Assembly (NCBI RefSeq): GCF_007745175.1
Contig: NZ_CP036271.1
Location: forward strand, 4,290,314-4,354,313
Direction of reading: 5' to 3'
DNA from: Caulifigura coniformis
Lineage (GTDB): Bacteria > Planctomycetota > Planctomycetia > Planctomycetales > Planctomycetaceae
DNA length: 64,000 bases
Positions 1 through 8,500 of this stretch are shown one piece after another (the first letter of the stretch is position 1; the number at the start of each line of letters is the position of its first letter). Made by a program: the position numbers and the translations under genes. The notes below the pieces were generated by a model, which had not been told where the DNA came from, did no database searches, and worked only from the letters and a program-made list of their open reading frames with translations.

Positions 1-1743
1 CCAATCTTGACTGCCCTGAATGCACGGCTGGTCATCATCGTTGAGGACTTAGATCGAAACCAAAGCCAAGATTTCGATCGTCAGGCTGTTCTTGCGATGC
101 TTCAACGAATCAAAGACATCCCTTCGCTGTCATTTGTCCTCACCGGCGGTCGCGAGAGTACCGGAGACTCGCTCGCATTTACAAAGCTCTGCGATCACGT
201 CGAGCCGATGCCCACTCTGCCATTGGTCGACGTCGCGAAATCCCTGCTGGCGGCGCGAGAGGCAGCATCGAAGGCGTACGGCGACGTCGATCCCACTCCT
301 GACCCGCGCCGTAGCGACTTTGGCCAACTGCTTCGCTGGGATGGCCCATCACTCATACCGAAGTACGATTCGATCGAGCGACGTCTGCTTATGCTGCTCA
401 GAACCCCTAGGAACCTGAAGCACACAATAGAACGGTCAGCGGATCTTTGGGAATCGCTGCATGGGGAAGTGGACTTTGATGAGTTGCTCTGCGTTTCAGC
501 GCTCCATGTCGCTGCACCGTCCGCTCTGGATTTTATAATTCGTAACATCGACGACTTCCGCAAAACAGCCAGCCGCATTGAAAGCCAAGACCGAAGTGAC
601 GGTGCGATAAATGCACCCTGGTATGACCGGTGGCAAGAGGTTGTGCCAAAAGCCGACTTCGACGTCGATTCTGTCACGACAATTATTGACTACCTTTTGC
701 CTGGAATGGTGACTTCAAAGATCGCAAGAAGCTATGGGAGTCCTGGTCCGCAAGCGCTTTGCCGGGTGAAGCCGACGGATTACTTCAGGCGAATCATGGA
801 AGGTGAAGTCCCGGCGGACGAACTTACCGATCAGGAAGTGTTGAGGTTGATCGAAGAGGCTCGCAAGGGCGGCAGCTTGACGACGCTCGCAGACAAAATG
901 GTGTCGAGCTTCGCCTTTATTGCGAAGTGGGAGCAGTTCGCGGATCGATTTCCGCGAGATCGATTGCTGGAACTGATTAGCTTGACGTTGAAGGAGGCCG
1001 TGACACCCGCGCTCTTTAAGCGCCAGCCCGGCTCGGAAGCATGGCTGGTCCCGCTCCGGGCCACATACCGCTGCAAGCCGATGCCCGCAGATCAGTATGT
1101 GGATTGGATGTGGCGAGAAATGGAAAAGGCGCTTCCGAAGAACATTGGTCTCGCGAACAGCATCTACGACCAGTTCGCGCTAGGTGAGCCCCGCCTGATT
1201 GAATGGGACCAACGTGAATACTGTCGAGACCGCCTTCGTGAGCGGGTTTATGCGTGGTGCAAAGAGCACTGGCCAAAGCTAACCCCAGCAGAATTTGCCA
1301 AGGCAGTCGATGGTCCAGCAGGGTCGCGTGGATGGGAACTGTGTCAGTTAATGTTCCCTGGCTCATCGCGTGGATTCAAAGTGAAACACTCCGAACGCAG
1401 CGATTGGGCATGGGCAGGCCCACTGATTCAAGCGGCGGCCGTTGCCTGCCCTGACATCATGATTCGCCAAGTCGCGAATCTCGTTTTCAAACAGGTTCAG
1501 TTCACTGTTGGCCCGGTGGACGGCAAGTCGCTGCGGGCTCTTTTCGGAGAAAATGGTCGGAATGTTGTGAAGTGGATCGCCGACAATTCCCATCGCTTGC
1601 CTCCGGTCGAAGGGATGGATGGAAAAGTTGTCGACGATCTAGCCGAACGATGGCTCCTGCATGGTGACGAGCCGGAAGATGGCAAAGCCACTGACCCAGT
1701 CACTGATAACCAAGACGGGACTGCGCCGCCTAGCGATTCATGA
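1..1743 (+). CDS. KAP-family P-loop NTPase, 5'-truncated by window edge
   Basis: The frame is open to base 1, so the true start and the Walker A loop lie to the left of the window. Within the first 20 visible residues there is a hydrophobic strand ending in EDLDRN, the Walker B form (hhhhDLDR) typical of KAP P-loop NTPases. About 30 residues later comes LSFVLTGGR, resembling the sensor strand of these proteins. The remaining ~450 residues are soluble, mixed helical and charged, with no membrane span visible; I recognise no further domain. KAP NTPases are known from plasmids, prophages and defence islands, which fits the position inside the element that ends at 10187. The 1 kb downstream holds no gene, so this is probably the last gene of its transcript. 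The family call is moderately firm; the biological role is unknown. Confidence 0.6.
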   Translation, partial: PILTALNARLVIIVEDLDRNQSQDFDRQAVLAMLQRIKDIPSLSFVLTGGRESTGDSLAFTKLCDHVEPMPTLPLVDVAKSLLAAREAASKAYGDVDPTPDPRRSDFGQLLRWDGPSLIPKYDSIERRLLMLLRTPRNLKHTIERSADLWESLHGEVDFDELLCVSALHVAAPSALDFIIRNIDDFRKTASRIESQDRSDGAINAPWYDRWQEVVPKADFDVDSVTTIIDYLLPGMVTSKIARSYGSPGPQALCRVKPTDYFRRIMEGEVPADELTDQEVLRLIEEARKGGSLTTLADKMVSSFAFIAKWEQFADRFPRDRLLELISLTLKEAVTPALFKRQPGSEAWLVPLRATYRCKPMPADQYVDWMWREMEKALPKNIGLANSIYDQFALGEPRLIEWDQREYCRDRLRERVYAWCKEHWPKLTPAEFAKAVDGPAGSRGWELCQLMFPGSSRGFKVKHSERSDWAWAGPLIQAAAVACPDIMIRQVANLVFKQVQFTVGPVDGKSLRALFGENGRNVVKWIADNSHRLPPVEGMDGKVVDDLAERWLLHGDEPEDGKATDPVTDNQDGTAPPSDS

Positions 1744-1834
1744 GGCTCACGGTCCAACACGACCACAGAGACAATCGCGAGACTCTGAGGTGATTGCGCG
1801 CGCAATACACGGGCCGCCACAAGCCCGCCAGCGG

Positions 1835-1957
1835 CCTGGAATCATCCTGGACGGGTTCCGGTAGCCTGGAGCACTGAAGACGTCTACGGGCGGCCTGGAG
1901 GCCGCTGCGGGCGTATCACAATGTGATACGAATCAGACGACCTGGAATGAGCCTGGA
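1835..1957 (+). repeat. Cluster of six CCTGGA hexamers
   Basis: CCTGGA occurs at 1835, 1846, 1865, 1894, 1941 and 1952, all on the plus strand and all in non-coding DNA; five of the six are preceded by G or A. The spacing is irregular (11, 19, 29, 47, 11). The same hexamer is frequent on the plus strand across the rest of the element. What it does is unknown. Confidence 0.55.
1912..1930. promoter_or_regulatory. 19-bp perfect dyad, operator-like
   Basis: The sequence CGTATCACAATGTGATACG has 9-bp arms around one central base. It has no T-run after it, so it looks like a repressor operator and not a terminator. A related imperfect dyad with the TGTGAT half-site lies 46 bp downstream at 1976-1987. 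No promoter hexamers could be assigned. Confidence 0.5.
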
Positions 1958-1975
1958 AAGGCATTCTAACAGTCT

Positions 1976-1987
1976 GTGATATGTCAC
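1976..1987. promoter_or_regulatory. Imperfect dyad GTGATATGTCAC
   Basis: Ten of 12 positions are symmetric, and the half-site GTGAT is shared with the dyad at 1912-1930. The two sites could bind the same dimeric regulator, but this is inferred from sequence symmetry alone. Confidence 0.35.
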
Positions 1988-2074
1988 GGATTGATATCGA
2001 ATCTTGAGATGCCCAGCGCGATTACGGAGTTACGTCGAGATTCACCGCGTGCCGGCCAGTTTTCTCCGCCGATC

Positions 2075-2317
2075 GTGCCGATCGCTCAGAAATCGGCACC
2101 GCTTACCACGTAAGGACTTAGGTGCGTTTTTGGGGTAAATTCACAAAACCTCCTATCTATCGCCATATGCAAAATCAATTCTTATAGTAATAACAATATA
2201 AAAGATGACACACGTATAAGGAGTAGATGGCCGGTTCCCTGTTTTACCCTGAAAATCGACCTTAACTCCTTACGTGGCAACGGGTGCCGATTATTTTACG
2301 ATCGGCGACATCGGCAC
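2075..2317. repeat. Large inverted repeat flanking an AT-rich core
   Basis: Bases 2091-2120 and 2263-2292 are inverted copies, 26 of 30 positions matching, with the shared core TCCTTACGTGG. The octamer GTGCCGAT occurs four times: plus strand at 2075 and 2284, minus strand at 2092 and 2310. Each arm therefore carries an inverted pair of octamers (2075-2099 and 2284-2317). The 140 bp between the arms are markedly AT-rich around 2150-2220. Paired iterons around an AT-rich stretch recall a replication origin or partition site; a miniature inverted-repeat transposon is the main alternative. No target-site duplication was recognised. Confidence 0.6.
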
Positions 2318-2778
2318 GCCGCGGCAGCGATCCCTGATGACCGCTCGCGCGGTTGAGATGCGCGCCCTGGGCCGGCGACCTGACTCCCGCACGACCGCTA
2401 CGACCGTCGCAATCCGTACAACCGTCACAGCCTGCCCGCTCCTGGCCGCTCGCTTGCATCGCAGGCAAGAGGTCACACGCCGTAAGTCTCGCTGCATCAC
2501 TGACGTGCAACATCCTGACTGCACCTCATAGCGTAGTGATGTGGACCAATCTTGACTCCACGGGACCGGGAGGGGGTCAGATTCGGGCCGGCAGGCGGCG
2601 GCCGAAGGGCACGTTTGCGCCCAGCACTTTGGCGTGATTTCCCGGCGGCGACCCAGTCGACGACGCGGCGAACGACGATTTCGCACCGGAGCGCCGAGAT
2701 TCCCGACACTTTCCGATCAAAACGATCGTTTTGGCCTAAATGAGGGTTAGGAGCACCTCATATCAACCAGCCAACGCA

Positions 2779-2976
2779 ATGAACATCGTATCAACCCTCT
2801 TGACCCCGGCCGCAGGCACCCTGACGCCAGTGGCAGACATCGTCGCCGCCGTGCGAAAGGCCATTCCTCACGCTCACCTGAAGCGTGGTGAGGTCGTCGC
2901 CTGGATTTCTGAGGCCGGCCACAGGCTCACGTTTGCCGGCGGCCAGCTTCAGGCCGCTGACGTGAAGCTCAACTGA
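2779..2976 (+). CDS. Small helix-turn-helix-like element protein (65 aa)
   Basis: I chose ATG 2779; an in-frame upstream ATG at 2740 would add an unlikely basic leader. Residues ~14-45 form a helical stretch with the pattern I-x-AV-x-x-AIP...R...WI-x-x-x-x-HR. This is shared almost position for position with the 66-residue protein at 3519-3719, so the two are paralogues. The pattern (two helices, a tryptophan core and a following strand) looks like a small winged helix, but no named family was recognised. It is the first gene of a plus-strand cassette that runs to the tape-measure gene. Function unknown. Confidence 0.6.
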   Translation: MNIVSTLLTPAAGTLTPVADIVAAVRKAIPHAHLKRGEVVAWISEAGHRLTFAGGQLQAADVKLN

Positions 2977-3032
2977 TTCCACTGCCGCCCGTCAGTCCTG
3001 GTCAACTTCCTGGCGGGCAGCACTTCTCACAC

Positions 3033-3109
3033 GCGGCCGGCGTAGGCCGCGGTCAGCCGTTGTCTTGGCGGCTGCCCAACACCGGCGGTGCTGCTTCGAC
3101 ACCGCCGGT
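3033..3109 (+). repeat. Two strong hairpins between small genes
   Basis: Hairpin 1 pairs GCGGCC (3033-3038) with GGCCGC (3045-3050). Hairpin 2 pairs ACCGGCGGTG (3081-3090) with CACCGCCGGT (3100-3109), a perfect 10-bp stem with a 9-nt loop that ends 20 nt before the next start codon. Neither is followed by a T-run, so simple rho-independent termination is unlikely. Confidence 0.6.
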
Positions 3110-3129
3110 CCTTACACCGAAGGTCTCTG

Positions 3130-3393
3130 ATGATTTCCGACGAACAACTCGACCAGTTCATCAAAGAACGATGCCAGCCTGGAAAGTCGTCCCCGGCGGA
3201 GTTCGCGGACAGCGTTGCGACCTTCTTCGGCTTTCCTGGCTCATGCCACCGTGACAGCGTCCTTTGGATGCTCAAAGAGCGCGGCCTGTATTCGCCGAAG
3301 CGGTCTCCGTCCGACGATGAAGCCGTCTGGCTCATCTTCAGAACTGGCAAAGCCCCGAACGGCCTCGCCGGAATCACGGGCAAACCTCTCTGA
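3130..3393 (+). CDS. Small element protein, possible winged-helix (87 aa)
   Basis: ATG 3130 begins the protein at ISDEQLDQF; the frame is open further upstream, but that part overlaps the hairpin region and lacks a sensible start. The sequence is helical and acidic at first. A stretch around residues 20-45 (F-x-DSV...FPG...DSV-x-WML-x-x-RGLY) roughly echoes the paralogues at 2779 and 3519. The C-terminal third contains a DDEAVWLIF motif that resembles nothing I know. It is part of the same closely spaced plus-strand cassette. Confidence 0.55.
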   Translation: MISDEQLDQFIKERCQPGKSSPAEFADSVATFFGFPGSCHRDSVLWMLKERGLYSPKRSPSDDEAVWLIFRTGKAPNGLAGITGKPL

Positions 3394-3400
3394 CTCTTGC

Positions 3401-3451
3401 CCGCCGGTGAAATACGGCGGCCCGGCCGCGCCTTGAGAAAGCCCGGCCGGG
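3401..3451 (+). repeat. Two hairpins in the next intergenic gap
   Basis: CCGCCG (3401-3406) pairs with CGGCGG (3415-3420), and CCCGGCCG (3421-3428) pairs with CGGCCGGG (3444-3451). They repeat the theme of the gap at 2977-3129: GC-only stems with short loops and no T-run. Confidence 0.55.
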
Positions 3452-3490
3452 AGGGACACACCGGACTCGTTTGACAATGGGCGAGTCCGT

Positions 3491-3510
3491 GCCCGTGGTC
3501 GACCACGGGC
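3491..3510. promoter_or_regulatory. Perfect 20-bp palindrome
   Basis: GCCCGTGGTCGACCACGGGC is fully self-complementary with no loop, centred on GTCGAC, and lies 8 bp before the chosen start codon at 3519. A dyad without a central loop suits a dimeric protein site better than an RNA hairpin. Its position also argues against the upstream start codons (3471, 3477) for the next gene. Confidence 0.6.
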
Positions 3511-3518
3511 GAATACAA

Positions 3519-3719
3519 ATGATGATTGAAGCGGCCTTCAAACGTGTCACCGCTCCTGGACACGGCGTGAATCTTCCCACCGCGATCCGCGCCGTGTGGG
3601 ACGCCATTCCGCGCGACTCTCGCGTCAGCCGGAAGGCCATTCAGCGCTGGATTCGCGCGAATCATCGCATTGTCGAATCCGCCTACGGACCGGTTCTGGC
3701 CGGCTTCCGCCTCATCTAA
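3519..3719 (+). CDS. Small helix-turn-helix-like element protein (66 aa), paralogue of 2779-2976
   Basis: ATG ATG at 3519 was chosen because upstream in-frame starts (3471, 3477) would place a perfect 20-bp palindrome inside the gene. Residues ~18-50 show AIRAVWDAIP...SRKAIQRWIR...HR, matching the 65-residue protein at 2779 in spacing and key residues (AIP, R, W-I, HR). Both end in a hydrophobic L/V-x-L/I tail. A nucleic-acid-binding role is inferred only from the helical pattern and the basic charge. A hairpin starts immediately after the stop codon. Confidence 0.6.
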   Translation: MMIEAAFKRVTAPGHGVNLPTAIRAVWDAIPRDSRVSRKAIQRWIRANHRIVESAYGPVLAGFRLI

Positions 3720-3767
3720 ACGAGCGCCCTGGAGAGCTTGGAACGGGTTCGTATCCGGGGCGCTCGT
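3720..3767 (+). repeat. Hairpin directly after a stop codon
   Basis: ACGAGCGCC (3720-3728) pairs with GGCGCTCGT (3759-3767), a perfect 9-bp stem with a 30-nt loop. The right arm ends 29 nt before the next start. No T-run follows. It could protect mRNA ends or mark a processing site. Confidence 0.5.
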
Positions 3768-3796
3768 AATCCGTTCACTGAACCCCGACAAAGATC

Positions 3797-4717
3797 ATGA
3801 AACGCATCTCAAGTCTCAGATTCAAACTGTGGGCCGCCGAACAGGGCCTCAACCTGGACGATCAACAGGCCGAAGCCTTGCGGTCGGACCTGGAGCAGCG
3901 CTCCGGTCGGGAATTGCTTCACACCGACTTCTATCCGTCGAATCATCACGAGCGATTCGGCCTGAAGCGTGGCGACTCGCGCAACTCCCTGGAGCGAGTT
4001 CAGGACATGGAGTTCCGGAAGTCGCAGTTCAAACAGCCGGAGCAATTGCCGGTCTCGGAACAGATCGCGCGCTCCTTTGAGGCCGAAGCCAAACAAGCGC
4101 GGATTGATGCGCTGCCCGATGCCGAGCGTCGCGCAGTTCAGTATCGAGAGAAAGCGGACGCCGAAGCCCGCGCCCAGTCGGATGCCGCTGTCCTGGCTGA
4201 ACAGCGCGGGAAGATCGCCGACGTTTTGACGGCCGCCAAGCTGAACGCGATTCGCGCCGCCTTCGATGCCGACCTGACCACGCGAGAGGTTGAGTTCGCT
4301 TTCCACAATGCCGCGCTCCTGGAGCACAACCTGGACGCCGGCCAGTACGCGAAGAATCACACCGACTGGGCGCGGCCGATCGCGGCTCGGAAATCAGCGA
4401 GCTACGAAGAGTTTCGGCAGAAGCTCGCGGCCGAAACCGCTCAGCGCCAGTCACAGATCGCCGAGTTCCTGCCGCCGCCTGCCGCTCCGGCCTCTGACAA
4501 GCCGTTCGCGTGGGACAAACCGCCGGAAGTTGCGCAGAGCCAAACGAAACGCGGCATGGTCCGCATCTTTCACGATGGAAAGGCCACCGTCGTTCCGCAG
4601 TGGGCATACGACGACAACATCGACAACCCGGCATGGCTCGCGAAGTACGCGACGGAGCACGGGTCAGTTGATGACGCTGTTTTGCAAGACGGCGACTCCC
4701 CGCATGGACAGTGGTGA
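3797..4717 (+). CDS. Uncharacterised helical element protein (306 aa)
   Basis: The N-terminal 80 residues are mixed and begin with a basic stretch. Residues ~95-240 are strongly charged and helical (many A, E, Q, R), probably coiled coil. A proline-rich linker near 225-245 leads to a small C-terminal globular part with MVRIFHDGKA and a WAYDDNIDNPAW segment. I recognise no family. In phages, a helical protein a few genes ahead of the tape measure could be a scaffold or tail chaperone, but nothing in the sequence shows this. Its stop codon overlaps the next start (TGATG at 4715-4719), suggesting coupled translation. Confidence 0.6.
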   Translation: MKRISSLRFKLWAAEQGLNLDDQQAEALRSDLEQRSGRELLHTDFYPSNHHERFGLKRGDSRNSLERVQDMEFRKSQFKQPEQLPVSEQIARSFEAEAKQARIDALPDAERRAVQYREKADAEARAQSDAAVLAEQRGKIADVLTAAKLNAIRAAFDADLTTREVEFAFHNAALLEHNLDAGQYAKNHTDWARPIAARKSASYEEFRQKLAAETAQRQSQIAEFLPPPAAPASDKPFAWDKPPEVAQSQTKRGMVRIFHDGKATVVPQWAYDDNIDNPAWLAKYATEHGSVDDAVLQDGDSPHGQW

Positions 4718-4878
4718 TGATGATTTCCATGCGCAACCTGGACGGCCGCTGGCTGGGCATCGTCACCGATCAATCGGGGCGATGCTTCGCGCGTTGGTAC
4801 GGCGACAAGCCAACCGAACGTGCCATTGCGATCGACTGGCGCGACCGTCGTTCCGAGTTCTTCCGTTACTTCTACTGA
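4717..4878 (+). CDS. Short protein (53 aa), translationally coupled
   Basis: The ATG at 4717 shares its A with the stop codon of the preceding gene. The frame reads MMISMRNLDGRWLGIV, then a stretch rich in Trp, Arg and aromatic residues, and ends FFRYFY. The internal ATG at 4729 is an alternative start. The sequence looks like a small beta-rich domain, and the tight coupling and 7-nt gap to the next gene support a real gene. No family recognised. Confidence 0.5.
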   Translation: MMISMRNLDGRWLGIVTDQSGRCFARWYGDKPTERAIAIDWRDRRSEFFRYFY

Positions 4879-4885
4879 GGTTCTG

Positions 4886-5122
4886 ATGCAGCGAGAGTTC
4901 CGCGACTTCCTTACACGAACAGTTCCGGGGCAATCGTCGCCCTACCTGTTCTTCCGCATGTTTTGCCGCCAGACAAACTTCACACCTGACCGCCGCAACG
5001 AGATGGCTTTCGAGCGGCTGTTAGAGACGGAAGGGCTGATTGAAGACGGGTTGGTGACCCGTGGCGCGGGTGCCGCTCGCATGAAGTGGCCGATTGTCAC
5101 TCGCAACGAGGTGGACGAATGA
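4886..5122 (+). CDS. Small element protein (78 aa)
   Basis: ATG 4886 starts 7 nt after the previous stop, and the last codons overlap the next gene as ATGA (5119-5122). The protein begins MQREFRDFL and has a helical first half. Its second half (FERLLETEGLIEDGLV...) has the shape of a wing after a recognition helix. It resembles the 87-residue protein at 3130 in outline (PG-x-SSP near the start, a helix, then a GL turn) more than any named family. Probably a further distant member of the small cassette family; function unknown. Confidence 0.55.
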   Translation: MQREFRDFLTRTVPGQSSPYLFFRMFCRQTNFTPDRRNEMAFERLLETEGLIEDGLVTRGAGAARMKWPIVTRNEVDE

Positions 5123-5514
5123 GCTTTTGGGAATCCTTCACCTGTTGCTTCCCCTGGCCTGGCGCACGCAGAGGTTCTACACCGGTTGTGAAGTTCAAGG
5201 GCAAGGTGACGAGTCCCCGGCGGGTCGCGTGGGAACAAGTACGCGGTCCGATTCCTCCTGGCTGCGACGTCGTCACCACCTGCGGCAACTCGCTGTGTTG
5301 CAACCCGAATCACCTCACGCTGTCGTCCCCGAAGCTGAGTGATGACGACGTGCGAGCGATTCGGGAATCGTCGCTGCCGTCTCGCGTCCTGGCGGCCGTT
5401 CACGGCATCAACAAGCGGAACGTCGACCGCATTCGCACCCGCGAACTACGGGCCGGAGTTGAACAATGGAAGAAATCAAACAGGTTCTCGGCTTTGAAGT
5501 CGGAACCGCCCTGA
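5119..5514 (+). CDS. HNH-like protein with the first catalytic His missing (131 aa)
   Basis: Residues ~28-68 carry the phage HNH signature: RRVAWE, then GPIPPG, then CGN-x-x-CCNPNHL. In active members the residue just before the first zinc-like cysteine pair is His (usually DH or CH); here that position reads TT, while the later N and H and the paired cysteines remain. The C-terminal half contains DDDVRAIRE followed by a helix-turn-helix-like stretch (LAAVHGINKRNVDRI), the usual DNA-binding tail of phage HNH proteins. The start overlaps the previous stop by 4 nt, and the end overlaps the tape-measure gene by 49 nt in another frame. Likely a non-cleaving DNA-binding relative, though a substituted metal ligand cannot be excluded. 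Confidence 0.65.
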   Translation: MSFWESFTCCFPWPGARRGSTPVVKFKGKVTSPRRVAWEQVRGPIPPGCDVVTTCGNSLCCNPNHLTLSSPKLSDDDVRAIRESSLPSRVLAAVHGINKRNVDRIRTRELRAGVEQWKKSNRFSALKSEPP

Positions 5515-8500
5515 AGAACATCAGTGACCTTGGCGGCGCTGTCTCCAATCTCTCGGGACGCCTGAACCGCTTCGGAACGTCCGTTGATCGGTTCAACTCC
5601 CGCTTCGGCGCGACCAGCAGCGCAATGACAAGCACCGGCAATGCGGCCGGCCAACTCGACAGCCGGCTCGGTCGTCTGACCACGTCGGCGGAACTTCTGT
5701 CGCGGATCGTCTACACGCAATTGGTCATCAAAGGCTTGCGCCTGACCGAAAAGGCGATGACTGACGCTGCCAGCGAGGCCGCCCGATTGCAAATCGAGCT
5801 TGCCAAGGTGTCGACAGTCGCGGACGGGATGTTCACCGGCCTGCCGGACATTGGTGCGGCCGTTCGTCAGCAGTCGGCGGCGCTGGGCATCGACCAACTG
5901 GAGATCGCGGGCGGCCTGTATCAGGCGCTTCAGAATCAGATTGGCGGGAGCAAGGCCGAACTCCTGGACTTCAACCGGGTCGCGAGCCAGTTCGCAGTCG
6001 GCACGGTCACCAGCCAGAACAACGCCATCGAACTGCTGTCGGGAACGCTCAACGCTTATGGACTGGATGTGAGCCGTGCCGAAGAACTGGCGTCGAAGTT
6101 CAACAAGACGATCGAAATCGGCAACATCGAAGGCAGCCAGCTTGCGACTGTCTTCGGTCGCGTGTCGACGCGCGGGTCTGAACTTGGCGTCACGTTCGAA
6201 GAACTCAACGGCCTGTTCGCCACGTTGACCATCCGCGGTGTGAAGGCCAGTGAGGCCGCGACGCAAATCAGCGGCGTCCTGTCGGCCTTCACGAAGCCGT
6301 CTGAGGCGATGAAACGCGCCCTGGATCAACTGAACGCGCCGTCCGGCGAATTCCTCATCCGTTCTGTCGGCCTGTCGGAAGCACTCAAGCAAGTGCGGGA
6401 CACGACGGACGGGTCATCGTCGTCACTCGCGAAGCTGTTCCCGAATGTCCGCGCCCTGAACGGTGCGAGCATTGCCGCACGGGACAACCTGGAGTTGCTG
6501 AACCGGAACATCGCGGCCGTTCGTGACACGGCTCTGAGCCTGAACAAGGAACGCTTTGAAACGATCTTCCAGACGGATGCCAAGAATCTCGAAAACGAGT
6601 TGAACAAGGCTCGAATCGAACTCACGAAGTTCGGTGAAGAGCTTCTTCACGTCACCGCGGAAGGGCTCAAGTTCGTCGGCGGGATGGACGGCATCATTTC
6701 AGTGTCGAAGAACGCTGCGCCGGCCATTGCGGCCGTGGCCGCTGCGACTGCTGTCTACGTCGCCAATACGCGGCTGGCCGTCCTTCAGGGGACTGCCCTG
6801 GCTGGAGTGCTCACTAAACTGTCGCAGATTGGCCTTGGTCTGGGAGTCGCCAGCAGCATCGGCAACTTTCTCGGATCGTCGCTTGATTCGTCTCGCCTGG
6901 AGAACCTGCGAAAGCTGGAAGCCGCGAATAACCAGCTTGTCAGCAAGTTCGTCCAAGGCGAACAGACACGGCTGACGGAAGCCCGGACCACTGACGCCGC
7001 CATCGTTCAGAGTTCGCTGAACGCGAGCCGTCAGCAGATTGCCGACTTCAACCGCACAACCGACGAACTGATCGCAGGTGAGAAAAGATTGGTCTCGGTC
7101 GCGACCGATCAACTGAACCGGTTCATCGGCACGCGGGAATCGCTCGTTCGCGAGTTGGAAACGTCCGCGAAGGACTCGGCAAAGGCAATTGAGGATTCGC
7201 AGGCGCGTGTCCGGTCCCTGACTCAGACCAAAGCTGACCGTCAGTTCGATGCGTCCCTGCGGGATGCGGCCGACCCCGAACGGATCAGTCGGACACTGTC
7301 GCAGGCGACGTCTGAAGCCCGGAAGGCCGCTTCCGCTCTCGGCAAAGCGCAGACCGATCAACAAATCAGCGAAGCGCTGCGGTTGTTCGATTCGGCGGAG
7401 CGCCGGGCCGAATCGGCCCGCGCCCTGGCTCAGCAGACCGGCAACCGTGGGGCGGAGAACTCCGCCCTTTCGACGATCAATCGTCTGACCGATCAGCGCA
7501 TTGCGGCAGAGAAGCAACTCCAGAAGATTCAGGAGTCGCGAGCCAACACGCTGACCGCCGAAGCGGCCAAGCAACGGCAGATTCTCGACAGCGTGAAGGC
7601 CAATGCGAAAGAACTCCTGGACAACCCGCCAACTGTCGGCCTTGATCCGCAACAACAGGCACAGCGGGCGGCCAACCGTCAGAAGGCACTCGGCAACATC
7701 CTGAAGGCCGGCTTCAGCTCCAGCGACCTGAAGCTGACGGACGCGCTCGGTTTGACTCAGCTTGCCGCCGACATGGAACGGCAGCCGCTTCCGATCAGCT
7801 TCAACATCGAAGGGGCCGTAAACCAACTCACGGCCGGCGTCCAGACCGCGCTGAACAACTTCAAGTTCAACGCGAAGTTCGACGTGACCGGCCTGGAGCG
7901 GGCTCTTGGCACAACCTTCAGGTCACCGGATGAGGCCGCGGCCGGCCTGTCGCAGGCCGTAACCGAAGCCGATGCGCTGCGCACGAAACTGTCCGGCATC
8001 GAACAGCAGCGGGCGTCAGCACTGACCGGGGTGAAGGCCGAAGTTCAGGAACTCCTGAAGTCGACGGACAGTTTCGCGAACTGGTTGAGCCGATCGCTGA
8101 CCGTGGCGCAGCCGGACGCCCAAAAGGCGCTGGCATTGATGGATCAGTTCAAAGCGAAAGCCAATTCGCTCCTGGACTCGCCCAATGTCAGCGTCGACCA
8201 AGTCAGGCAGTTGTTCACGTCCGTTGAACAGCTTGCCACGCTTCAGAACAAGATCAGCGGCCCCGTTTTTGGAAACGGAGCCGGGTTGAACCCCGACATC
8301 GACGTTCTTTCGCGAGCGACGGACAAGTTGTTGCAGGTCGCACGCCTGCCAACTGCTGATCCGGCGCAGTCGGCCCGCCTGGAGGAATTGAACCGGCTGA
8401 TTCAGGGGAGCAACAGCGCCGCCACGAACATCGAAACGGCGCTGACTCGCGGCGCAACGGCGCTGACGAATGCGGCCACCCGAATCGAGTCGGCGTTGAC

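Larger units (their letters stand above)
1744..2778. other. Gene-free 1 kb region with operator-like and origin-like structure
   Basis: No convincing coding frame is present; the short frames here have no start signal or family resemblance. The stretch holds six CCTGGA hexamers (1835-1957), two dyads (1912-1930 and 1976-1987) and a long inverted repeat around an AT-rich core (2075-2317). Bases 2318-2740 show no structure I can name. A bit resembling the tail of a REP-associated transposase on the minus strand (about 2565-2640) was not convincing. Confidence 0.6.

Noticed and set aside
1-2557. The 12-mer CCAATCTTGACT occurs at 1-12 and again at 2546-2557
   Set aside because: The flanking bases differ, so it is not a longer repeat; a chance match is likely for one 12-mer in 64 kb. 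Could be revisited if the left end is extended.
2500-2709. Possible tail of a REP-associated transposase on the minus strand
   Set aside because: Only a short VLGANVPFGRRLP-like stretch suggests it; no catalytic His-U-His or Tyr motif lies upstream, so I do not call it.
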